From contig CAUCOL010000124.1 in assembly GCA_958444395.1 (NCBI GenBank), positions 1 to 5,894 on the forward strand: a stretch of 5,894 bases of DNA. Reading direction: 5' to 3'. A model generated the notes under the pieces. It saw nothing but the letters and a program-made list of their open reading frames with translations. It ran no database searches and was not told the DNA's origin. Made by a program: the position numbers and the translations under genes. This DNA comes from an uncultured Lachnospiraceae bacterium (GTDB taxonomy: Bacteria; Bacillota; Clostridia; Lachnospirales; Lachnospiraceae). This document shows positions 1 to 5,744 of this stretch, one piece after another; position 1 is the first letter of the stretch, and every line of letters starts with the position of its first letter.

Positions 1-74
1 TATTTTCCTGATTCCTGCCTATTTGATCTGTCGAAAACGCCTTGATCGATAAAAAGAGCTGCTTTATTTGCTAT

Positions 75-120
75 GGAATATCGTATTAGGGAGGATTAAT
101 ATCCGGGAATATCGTAATAG
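75..120. repeat. Direct repeat of 15 bp (two copies, 31-bp period)
   Basis: The word GGAATATCGTATTAG at 75-89 recurs as GGAATATCGTAATAG at 106-120, with 14 of 15 positions identical and start points 31 bp apart. Each copy contains a small AATA/TATT-type dyad. The repeat lies in the gene-free left end of the window, beyond the end of the glycosidase gene. It could be a tandem protein-binding site for a gene to the left or a small duplication. No promoter could be confidently placed next to it. Confidence 0.5.
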
Positions 121-147
121 AAGGAATAGTTGAACCGCCGGGATGGT

Positions 148-233
148 AAAAAAACCCCCGGAAGGGATATACCGGTCTCCCAGTGTCAGACGCTATGTCT
201 GGCCGGGTAGATCGTTTTATCCTTTCCGGGGTT
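148..233 (-). terminator. Long-stem terminator of the GH2 gene
   Basis: On the minus strand, about 20 nt after the glycosidase stop codon, ACCCCGGAAAGGAT (232-219) can pair with ATCCCTTCCGGGGGT (168-154). This gives 13 pairs with one bulged G and one A-C mismatch, and the 3' arm runs straight into seven T residues (154-148). The 50 nt enclosed hold a second stem, CAGAC/GTCTG, flanked by ACCCGG and CCGGT, so the whole looks like a two-tier hairpin. On the plus strand the same stem is followed by a looser T-rich stretch (232-260), so it may act in both directions. The stem plus T-run fits an intrinsic terminator. The large internal part is longer than usual, and a structured 3' RNA is an alternative. 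Confidence 0.65.
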
Positions 234-252
234 CGTATTTTACTGCGTTTTT

Positions 253-3111
253 TTATTTTTCGAAAGTTTTGCGGAGTTTTTCCATATCCAGTGCCTGTGT
301 CGGTGCAAATGCATCCGATGTCAGATAATCCAGCAGAGATTTTGCAAACTGCTTTACTTCTGTGCGGTCAGCAATCTCACTTAAGCGGCTGGTACATACC
401 ATAAGACTTCCTTCACCGACTTTTCCTTCAAACAGAATACCAAGTTTATGATTACGTTCAAAGTTATCGACCATCTGAACAATCGGACGATAAGCAGCAT
501 CTGTCGTATCATCCAGGATCGCACAGTCGGCATGAGAAACGATCTGGTACCACTGAGGTGTTGCGTATTTATGGGTAGGGAAGGAGGCAAGTGCCGGATG
601 TTCTTTCTGGATCAACAGCCCCATCGTTCCGACGGCTACCGGTTTCTTCATCCAGTTACAGATGTCACGGAACATAGGATAGCACCAGAAATCCGTACAG
701 TAAAAGCCTTCCAGACTGTCTGCTACCTCGGCTGGCAGATAGAGCACCTTTTTACCATCCTGAAGCAGTGCAGCAGCCTGTGCAAAATCAGCTGTCAGAT
801 GCAGCTGATTGGCACCTTCGCCCAGTGTATTAACGCCAGATACCTGTACCTTTGGCAGGGAAGCAGGATACAGATATAATTCATAGGTGTTTTTCATCGG
901 GGTACCATCGACCGTCAGTGTCAGGGTACACATCTGTGCGGATGTAACAGATGGCATTGGGAAGGAAACAGTACCTAACTGTTTTAATCCACAGAGTTCA
1001 TCCGGCAGCGCCAGCTGTCCCTCTGTCAGTACACCGGTATCATCTGAGAGTGCGTAGTGCAGTGACTTTCCGGCAAGAGAGGAAGGATTATAATAACGGA
1101 TTGCCATATCTGCCGTAAAGGTTTCATCGGCAGACCATACGTATTTTTTAAACTGTGCCAGAAGGATACCATCGGAGCAGTAACCGGCCCATTCTTCCGG
1201 AGTAACATGTCCTTTATTATCCATAAAAGCATCGAGGATACCGACCAGGGCGGTACCCTGACCGGAGAAATCCTGAATATCCAGAATCTGATAGCCTGCC
1301 AGTAGGGAAGTACGTGCAGCAGCCTCCAGCTCTTCTTTATAACACTGTACAGATAGTTTTCCACTGGTGTAGAAGAAATCATCTGCCTGGTCTAACATTC
1401 CTTTTGCTTTCAGACGATCGCGGAATACCTCGAAATTACGTGCTTTTAATACACCGGTGTATTTCTGGATCTCATGGAAGTTCGGATAGACGCAGTACTG
1501 ACCGATCTCATGGGAAACGACCGGAATATGAGGAATCAGCACACCATCTGTTTCGGCTGCCTTTACCTTCTTTACACCGGTACCATACTGGATCTCGATC
1601 TCCTCGGCACCATCGGTAGCAGAAGCACCGGTATCGGCAGGATGGATCACTTCGTCATAATTCTTCATGGTAGATGGTTCATCGACCTGAACGTGTCCCA
1701 GAGGAGCATCACACATTCCATAGGAACCACGGAACAGGCGGTGTTTGCTGAAACGTACTCCAACGAAGAAATCTTCTTCCGGCAGGATTACCGGAGTATG
1801 CTGGAAGTTGTTGGATCCCTGGGTATACAGATGACGTGTATCAACGGCTTTGTATGCGGCGAGTATCTCAGAGATCCGTTCTTTACTGCCCCAGAGCTCA
1901 TTGCCCAGAGACATCATACAATAGGAAGCATGGTTTCCGAAGGTGTCCATCATGCGGTAGCCTTCCTGGATCAGATAGTTCTGTTCTTCCTCATTATGTC
2001 CCTCATCACCCGGAGCCGTCATTGTGCCCCAGAATGGAAGCTGTGGTTCCATATAGATACCAAGCAGATCGGCAGCCACAAACGCAGCGTCCGGCGGGCA
2101 GCAGGTATGGAATCTGTAATGGTTGATCCCATAGGAACGGGAAATTTTCATGACGCGGATCCATTCCTCTACGGTAGCAGGAACAGCACCTGTCAGTGGG
2201 AAGATCAATCCATCGTGCTTGCCACGGAGAAAGGTAGGGCGTCCGTTGATCAGAAATTCCGTCTCATTGGTAGAGAAAGAACGCAGACCAAATGTCGTTG
2301 TTGTTTTCTCATCGGAATGGTTCACACAGGCTGTTAATGTATAGATCATAGGAGAATATTCACTCCAGAGTACAGCATCGCTGCCAAGCGTATAGGTCAC
2401 GGAAGTTTTCGCTGTTCCCTTTGGAAATGCAACCGGATAATCGACGGCTGCTGTCTTCTGACCAGTTAATCCGTTTATATCTGTCAGTTCCGCTGTGACA
2501 GTAACAGGAAGCGTTACATCTTCTGCGGTAGTGTTGACGGTTGTCAGCTCCAGTGTGACCTCCTTATGATCTGCATCCGGAAATGTTTTGATCGATGCGA
2601 CATAGACTGCATCATATACATGCAGGGAGATCTCACCGATGATACCATTCCAGTTCGTCTGGGTATCCGGAGAAGTCAGATGCCCGCCCTTCGTTGGATA
2701 ATCCACATTGGACACAAGGATCGTCAGACGAAAAGTGTTCTCTTTTATATAAGGAGTCAGATCATACTGATGTGGTGTGTTCAGACTATCCCTGTCACCG
2801 ACCAGTGTGTCATTGACCCAGACCTTTGTCATACGGGTACGTTCCAGATACAGCAGGATATTTTTGCCAAGATCCTCTGCATCCAGAGTGATCTGACGGG
2901 AATACCATGCATATCCTTCGAAAAGATACGGATCCGTCAGAGTACCGGTTTCCTTGACATCAGAATAAGTACCTTTCTGTGCCATAGATGTCGTACCGGG
3001 CAGTGAGATCGTATCGGTAAGAGAAGCTGCATAGAACTTCTGTTCTACTCCATTTTTATCTTGATCCAGAGCAAAATTCCAAATGCCCTGAAGATTGATA
3101 TTTTTATTCAT
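253..3111 (-). CDS. Glycoside hydrolase family 2 enzyme, specificity unknown
   Basis: This is a predicted cytoplasmic glycosidase of the beta-galactosidase/beta-glucuronidase superfamily: there is no signal peptide and the N-terminus is polar. The 952 residues follow GH2 order: an N-terminal sugar-binding jelly roll (about 1-170, with LQGIWNF and the NWNGIIGEI motif), an Ig-like domain (about 172-275), a TIM barrel from about 276 (SFSTNETEFLINGRPTFLRG) and a long C-terminal part. The likely acid/base is E405 in LGNELWG and the likely nucleophile E535 in VVSHEIGQY. The RFHTCCPPD stretch near 334 matches the GH2 'R.SH.P' barrel motif. The E405-E535 gap (130 residues) exceeds that of E. coli LacZ or GUS. 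The last 200 residues are not a standard GH2 domain and look alpha/beta, glutamine-amidotransferase-like (inference). I chose the ATG at 3111, behind GGAGG with 5-nt spacing; an in-frame TTG at 3123 overlaps that Shine-Dalgarno and is unlikely. The gene is monocistronic. Homologues annotated only as sugar-binding GH2 proteins occur in gut bacteria. The substrate cannot be assigned. Confidence 0.9.
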   Translation of the reverse strand: MNKNINLQGIWNFALDQDKNGVEQKFYAASLTDTISLPGTTSMAQKGTYSDVKETGTLTDPYLFEGYAWYSRQITLDAEDLGKNILLYLERTRMTKVWVNDTLVGDRDSLNTPHQYDLTPYIKENTFRLTILVSNVDYPTKGGHLTSPDTQTNWNGIIGEISLHVYDAVYVASIKTFPDADHKEVTLELTTVNTTAEDVTLPVTVTAELTDINGLTGQKTAAVDYPVAFPKGTAKTSVTYTLGSDAVLWSEYSPMIYTLTACVNHSDEKTTTTFGLRSFSTNETEFLINGRPTFLRGKHDGLIFPLTGAVPATVEEWIRVMKISRSYGINHYRFHTCCPPDAAFVAADLLGIYMEPQLPFWGTMTAPGDEGHNEEEQNYLIQEGYRMMDTFGNHASYCMMSLGNELWGSKERISEILAAYKAVDTRHLYTQGSNNFQHTPVILPEEDFFVGVRFSKHRLFRGSYGMCDAPLGHVQVDEPSTMKNYDEVIHPADTGASATDGAEEIEIQYGTGVKKVKAAETDGVLIPHIPVVSHEIGQYCVYPNFHEIQKYTGVLKARNFEVFRDRLKAKGMLDQADDFFYTSGKLSVQCYKEELEAAARTSLLAGYQILDIQDFSGQGTALVGILDAFMDNKGHVTPEEWAGYCSDGILLAQFKKYVWSADETFTADMAIRYYNPSSLAGKSLHYALSDDTGVLTEGQLALPDELCGLKQLGTVSFPMPSVTSAQMCTLTLTVDGTPMKNTYELYLYPASLPKVQVSGVNTLGEGANQLHLTADFAQAAALLQDGKKVLYLPAEVADSLEGFYCTDFWCYPMFRDICNWMKKPVAVGTMGLLIQKEHPALASFPTHKYATPQWYQIVSHADCAILDDTTDAAYRPIVQMVDNFERNHKLGILFEGKVGEGSLMVCTSRLSEIADRTEVKQFAKSLLDYLTSDAFAPTQALDMEKLRKTFEK

Positions 3112-3116
3112 AAAAA

Positions 3117-3121
3117 CCTCC
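3117..3121 (-). promoter_or_regulatory. Ribosome binding site of the GH2 gene
   Basis: GGAGG on the minus strand lies 5 nt before the ATG at 3111. It decides the start, because the upstream TTG alternative at 3123 would place the Shine-Dalgarno inside the coding region. Confidence 0.85.
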
Positions 3122-3204
3122 AATTTATTTTCCTGTATTGTCAGAATGCTTCACCTGGAAGATCTTGAAAATACAGCCTTCATAAAAGTACTGTTTCTTA
3201 GGGG

Positions 3205-3222
3205 TTGAAACAGCCGTTTCAA
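3205..3222. promoter_or_regulatory. 18-bp inverted repeat, likely repressor operator
   Basis: TTGAAACGGCTGTTTCAA (minus-strand reading) has 7-bp perfect arms around a 4-bp centre. It starts 2 bp after the glycosidase -10 box and covers the predicted transcription start (about 3218). Binding here would block initiation. The size, symmetry and position fit a substrate-sensing repressor of a sugar gene (for example LacI or GntR type; inference). No regulator gene is in the window. It is less likely a simple RNA hairpin, since no T-run follows. Confidence 0.7.
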
Positions 3223-3224
3223 TC

Positions 3225-3253
3225 ATTATACATGTAAATGAGTAGGCTTTCAA
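3225..3253 (-). promoter_or_regulatory. Sigma-A-type promoter of the GH2 gene
   Basis: On the minus strand TTGAAA (3253-3248) and a perfect TATAAT (3230-3225) are separated by exactly 17 bp. Transcription would start near 3218, giving a leader of about 107 nt before the ATG at 3111. The -35 box lies inside a copy of the motif that also forms one arm of the downstream inverted repeat. Confidence 0.85.
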
Positions 3254-3257
3254 TCCC

Positions 3258-3286
3258 TTGCGGTGAGTTTAAAAGTATTGTATACT
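3258..3286 (+). promoter_or_regulatory. Sigma-A-type promoter of the amidase gene
   Basis: TTGCGG (3258-3263) and TATACT (3281-3286) are separated by 17 bp. The -35 box is weak and the -10 box good. The predicted start near 3293 gives a short leader of about 30 nt ending in the GGAGGGG Shine-Dalgarno. The -35 box is only 4 bp from that of the divergent glycosidase promoter. Confidence 0.7.
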
Positions 3287-3323
3287 TGTATCTATTCAGA
3301 ACAGATATCGTTGGAGGGGTTAC

Positions 3324-4412
3324 ATGGAGATACGCGAGTGGCGTGCAATGGCTTTTCGCTGTATCGGACTGTTAGGGATCGTACTATTGTGCAGTGCCTT
3401 TTTTGGTTTCCTGAAGGGGAAAGAATCGGAGAATGTACAGGCGCAGAGACCGGATCAGAAGGAAACGGCATCGGATGCGTACCGGATGGAGGCGCGGTTT
3501 TCAAAACAGACGTATATAGAGAACAGCAGTGATACATATATTCGGATCGATAAGAAGGAACTGTCTGCAAAGAATGTATATCTGGAGGATGATTATATGC
3601 ACCAGACGGTGTCCCTGATCCTGGAGGGAGCGGGGAAAGAAGCGGTGGAGACACCGGTATACCGGATGAAGTCAGACTGGCACAGTCGATTAGATTCCGT
3701 TGTGAGGAAGGTGATCCGGAAGGTTTCCAAACGGGAAGAGTCCGACAGATATATTCTGGATTTTAAGCTGCAGACGATCTGCGAACCGGTTCTTTATGAA
3801 ACGGAGCAATCCTACTATATTACATTGGCAGATCCGAGAGAAAAGTATGACAAGATCGTGGTGATCGATGCCGGGCATGGCGGCTTCGATCAGGGAACGT
3901 ATTCGCCGGATACAAAATATACAGAGAGTGAATATGCACTTAAGGTGGTTATCCGGTTGAAAGAATTGTTAGAGCAGTCGGATATCAAGGCGTATTATAC
4001 AAGGCTTTCCGATCAGGACGTATCAAAGGCAGATCGCGTGCGCCTGGCAAATACATTAAAGGCAGATGCATTTGTCAGTGTGCATTGTAATGCATCGGAT
4101 CCGGGGGAGACCTCGGCACACGGTATTGAGGCGTTGTACTCCAGCCGGAGGCAGACAGCGAGCCGGAATCTGACCAGCAGGGAGCTTGCTTCGCATTTGC
4201 TGCAGCAGGTGTGCCGGACGACAGGGCGTAAGAAAAGAGGAACGATCCGACGGGACGGACTATATCTGATGCATCATGCAAAGGTACCGGTATCGATCAT
4301 AGAGATTGGTTATATGACGAACCCGTCCGAGTTAAAATATATCTTAAAGGATGAGAATCAGCAGACGATAGCGCAGGGAATCTATCAGGGGATTCTGGAT
4401 GCGTTGGAATGA
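3324..4412 (+). CDS. N-acetylmuramoyl-L-alanine amidase (Amidase_3), membrane-anchored
   Basis: This enzyme cleaves the amide bond between N-acetylmuramic acid and the L-alanine of the peptide stem in peptidoglycan, acting outside the membrane. Residues 1-12 are basic and 13-30 form one hydrophobic segment, so it is a signal peptide or, more likely, a membrane anchor; C23 has no proper lipobox. Residues about 55-170 form a beta-rich stretch that resembles an AMIN-type localisation domain (inference). The catalytic domain runs from about 178 to the end and keeps all expected residues: zinc ligands H185 (DAGHGG), E201 (TESE) and H254 (SVHCNA), and catalytic E327 (IEIGYMTN). LysM, SH3 and SPOR repeats are absent. 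The ATG is preceded by GGAGGGG (3313-3319) at 4-nt spacing. The gene is first in the rightward series. It could belong to the CwlD-like or AmiC-like branch; the exact role (daughter-cell separation, turnover, spore cortex) is not decided by sequence. Confidence 0.93.
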   Translation: MEIREWRAMAFRCIGLLGIVLLCSAFFGFLKGKESENVQAQRPDQKETASDAYRMEARFSKQTYIENSSDTYIRIDKKELSAKNVYLEDDYMHQTVSLILEGAGKEAVETPVYRMKSDWHSRLDSVVRKVIRKVSKREESDRYILDFKLQTICEPVLYETEQSYYITLADPREKYDKIVVIDAGHGGFDQGTYSPDTKYTESEYALKVVIRLKELLEQSDIKAYYTRLSDQDVSKADRVRLANTLKADAFVSVHCNASDPGETSAHGIEALYSSRRQTASRNLTSRELASHLLQQVCRTTGRKKRGTIRRDGLYLMHHAKVPVSIIEIGYMTNPSELKYILKDENQQTIAQGIYQGILDALE

Positions 4413-4425
4413 GTGTTTTATAAAG

Positions 4426-4447
4426 CATCCGTCATGCGGACGGAATG
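4426..4447 (+). other. Hairpin in the amidase-rdgB spacer
   Basis: CATCCGTC (4426-4433) pairs with GACGGAATG (4439-4447), with one bulged A and a 5-nt loop. It begins 13 nt after the amidase stop codon. No T-run follows, so it is not a classical intrinsic terminator; it may mark an mRNA 3' end or protect one after processing. Confidence 0.45.
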
Positions 4448-4460
4448 GATATAAAGAAGA

Positions 4461-4488
4461 GCAGATGTCTTCAGAAAAGACATACTGC
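4461..4488 (+). promoter_or_regulatory. Perfect-stem hairpin just upstream of the rdgB Shine-Dalgarno
   Basis: ATGTCTT (4465-4471) and AAGACAT (4477-4483) form a perfect 7-bp stem with the loop CAGAA. GCAG (4461-4464) and CTGC (4485-4488) extend it to 11 pairs with one bulged A. It ends 6 nt before the AGAGGA ribosome binding site (4495-4500) and has no T-run. A role in mRNA processing or in ribosome access to rdgB is possible; this is inference. Confidence 0.5.
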
Positions 4489-4505
4489 CCGGAAAGAGGA
4501 TAAAG

Positions 4506-5108
4506 ATGAGAAAAATAATCGTAGCAACAGGAAATGAAGGGAAAATGGTAGAGATACGTCAGATCCTGCAAGGGGAAGACCTGACATTTTCTTCTCTGAA
4601 GGATGAAAATCTGCAGGATGTGGAGATCGTGGAGGATGGTGATACCTTCGAGGCAAATGCGATCATCAAAGCCAGAAAGATTTCAGATCTGACCGGGCAG
4701 ATGGTACTGGCAGATGATTCGGGACTGGAGGTAGATGCCCTGGACAAGGCACCGGGAGTTTATTCTGCCCGCTATATGGGAGAGAATACGCCATATACAG
4801 TGAAGAATAATCATATTATTGAATTGCTGAAGGATGTGAAGGGGGAGGACAGAAGTGCCCGCTTCGTATGTGTTATTGCCTGTGCTTTTCCAGACGGGCG
4901 TACGATTACCAGCCGTGGCGTGATCGAAGGACAGATTGGTTATGAAGAAAAGGGAGAACACGGATTTGGATACGATCCGATCTTTTATCTGCCGGAGAGA
5001 GGCTGTACGACAGCAGAGCTTCTGCCGGAGGAGAAGAATCAGGTGAGTCACAGAGGACGTGCCCTGACAGCTATGTATGAGAAGCTGAAAGCAGAGGGAA
5101 TCGTATAA
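4506..5108 (+). CDS. rdgB: RdgB/HAM1 non-canonical purine NTP pyrophosphatase
   Basis: This cytoplasmic housekeeping enzyme hydrolyses dITP, ITP and XTP to the monophosphate and pyrophosphate, keeping deaminated purines out of DNA and RNA. The 200 residues match the family length. Visible motifs in order are ATGNEGK (7-13, with T8, N10 and K13), DTFEANAIIKA (46-56), the acidic LADDSGLEVDAL (68-79; D70/D71 for metal and catalysis), APGVYSARY (82-90), HGFGYDP (152-158) and EKNQVSHRGRAL (176-187; S181, H182, R183 for base and phosphate contact). The usual GG before APGVYSARY reads DK here, a mild deviation. The ATG follows AGAGGA with 5-nt spacing. It lies 93 nt after the amidase and 24 nt before the YfcE-like gene, matching the ysnA-ysnB pair of B. 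subtilis. The assignment is secure. Confidence 0.96.
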   Translation: MRKIIVATGNEGKMVEIRQILQGEDLTFSSLKDENLQDVEIVEDGDTFEANAIIKARKISDLTGQMVLADDSGLEVDALDKAPGVYSARYMGENTPYTVKNNHIIELLKDVKGEDRSARFVCVIACAFPDGRTITSRGVIEGQIGYEEKGEHGFGYDPIFYLPERGCTTAELLPEEKNQVSHRGRALTAMYEKLKAEGIV

Positions 5109-5132
5109 AAAACATGAGAGGATGAACGAAGT

Positions 5133-5621
5133 ATGAAAGTACTGATCGTTAGTGATACACATGGAAAGAACGACAATCTTCGCCGGGTGCTGCACAAACT
5201 GGATGGTCATATTGATCTGTTGATCCATCTGGGAGACTTTCTGGGATCGCCGGAGGCACTTCAGGATATGGCACCCTGTTCGGTAGAGATCGTCAGAGGA
5301 AACTGTGACAGTGCGCTGGGCGGCGCACCGATCGCAAAGCTGATCCGAATCGGAGAGCATACGGCATTGATCACGCACGGACATCAGTATGGTGTGAAGT
5401 ACAGCGTTGAGACATTGAAAGAGGCAGCGCGCGAAAACGGTGCGGATATTGCAATGTATGGGCATACGCATGAACCGTATCTGTCGGTGTCATCGGATGA
5501 TGTGACGGTACTGAATCCGGGCAGTCTTTCACAGCCAAGACAGGATGGGCACCGTCCGACCTATATGGTGATGACGCTCCGGGAGGATGGGAAAGCAGAG
5601 TATTCTCTGGTAAAGCTGTGA
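5133..5621 (+). CDS. yfcE: YfcE/MJ0936-family metallophosphodiesterase
   Basis: This is a small cytoplasmic calcineurin-like phosphoesterase. Family members hydrolyse model phosphodiesters with Mn2+ or Ni2+; their physiological substrate is not established. The 162 residues carry the full metal set: D8 and H10 (SDTHG), D35 (HLGD), N57 (RGNCD), H82 (THGH), and H111 and H113 (GHTH), followed by LNPGS (127-131). The Cys in GNCD, where most metallophosphoesterases have His, is normal for this family. The start ATG follows AGAGGA (5117-5122) at 10-nt spacing. Only 24 nt separate it from the rdgB stop, so the two are almost certainly co-transcribed. In B. subtilis the equivalent gene is ysnB, next to ysnA. 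The family is clear; the cellular job is not. Confidence 0.95.
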   Translation: MKVLIVSDTHGKNDNLRRVLHKLDGHIDLLIHLGDFLGSPEALQDMAPCSVEIVRGNCDSALGGAPIAKLIRIGEHTALITHGHQYGVKYSVETLKEAARENGADIAMYGHTHEPYLSVSSDDVTVLNPGSLSQPRQDGHRPTYMVMTLREDGKAEYSLVKL

Positions 5622-5631
5622 TGAAAGAGGA

Positions 5632-5648
5632 GGAAGCATGGTGCTTCC
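5632..5648 (+). terminator. Short hairpin after yfcE, weak terminator candidate
   Basis: GGAAGCA and TGCTTCC form a perfect 7-bp stem with a 3-nt loop, 10 nt after the yfcE stop codon. The following bases (ATTTACAAGTT) are only mildly T-rich, so termination would be inefficient. The stem also covers the end of the AGAGGAGG Shine-Dalgarno-like sequence at 5626-5633, so it could equally hide a ribosome binding site. Confidence 0.35.
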
Positions 5649-5676
5649 ATTTACAAGTTCGCTTAATAACATGTAA
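5638..5676 (+). CDS. Possible 12-residue leader ORF
   Basis: A near-perfect Shine-Dalgarno, AGAGGAGG (5626-5633), stands 4 nt before an ATG that opens MVLPFTSSLNNM and then stops. No other gene start explains this Shine-Dalgarno: the next gene has its own AGGAG at 5734-5738. An alternative frame starts at the ATGA overlap with the yfcE stop (5621) and runs 25 codons to 5698, without a Shine-Dalgarno of its own. The peptide resembles nothing I recognise. It may be a leader peptide, a remnant of a lost gene, or chance in a purine-rich spacer. Confidence 0.25.
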   Translation: MVLPFTSSLNNM

Positions 5677-5699
5677 AGCACGCAGAGACAGCATGTAAA
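5670..5699. repeat. Direct repeat CATGTAAA, 22-bp period
   Basis: CATGTAAA occurs at 5670-5677 and again at 5692-5699, two helical turns apart, in the spacer before the receiver-domain gene. TTTACA at 5650-5655 is the inverted form of part of the motif. It may be a binding site controlling the downstream gene, but it is short enough to be chance. No good -35/-10 pair was found here. Confidence 0.3.
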
Positions 5700-5744
5700 C
5701 ACTTGGCACGAAGAAGGGCAGATCGTTCGGAAAAGGAGAAACAT

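Noticed and set aside
200..240. GGTTCG-like T-arm motif suggesting a tRNA
   Set aside because: No acceptor, D or anticodon arms can be drawn around it; the motif is part of the terminator stem.
143..404. Small plus-strand frames at the left end (61 and 73 codons)
   Set aside because: They start inside the terminator stem region and run antisense into the 3' end of the glycosidase; they have no ribosome binding site and low-complexity products.
1474..2337. A 287-codon plus-strand open frame inside the glycosidase gene
   Set aside because: It lies fully antisense to a clear GH2 coding region, has no Shine-Dalgarno and gives a Cys/His/Arg-rich protein with no recognisable domain. It is a shadow of the codon pattern on the other strand.
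3133..3176. Inverted repeat CTGTATT/AATACAG in the glycosidase leader
   Set aside because: It has only 7-bp arms and a 30-nt loop, with no T-run and no match to a riboswitch I know; it is likely chance.
3151..3183. A 10-codon minus-strand ORF in the glycosidase leader
   Set aside because: There is no Shine-Dalgarno before its ATG, so a leader-peptide role is not supported.
4683..5471. A 262-codon minus-strand open frame across rdgB and yfcE
   Set aside because: It runs antisense through two well-conserved genes and their spacer, with no domain and no ribosome binding site.
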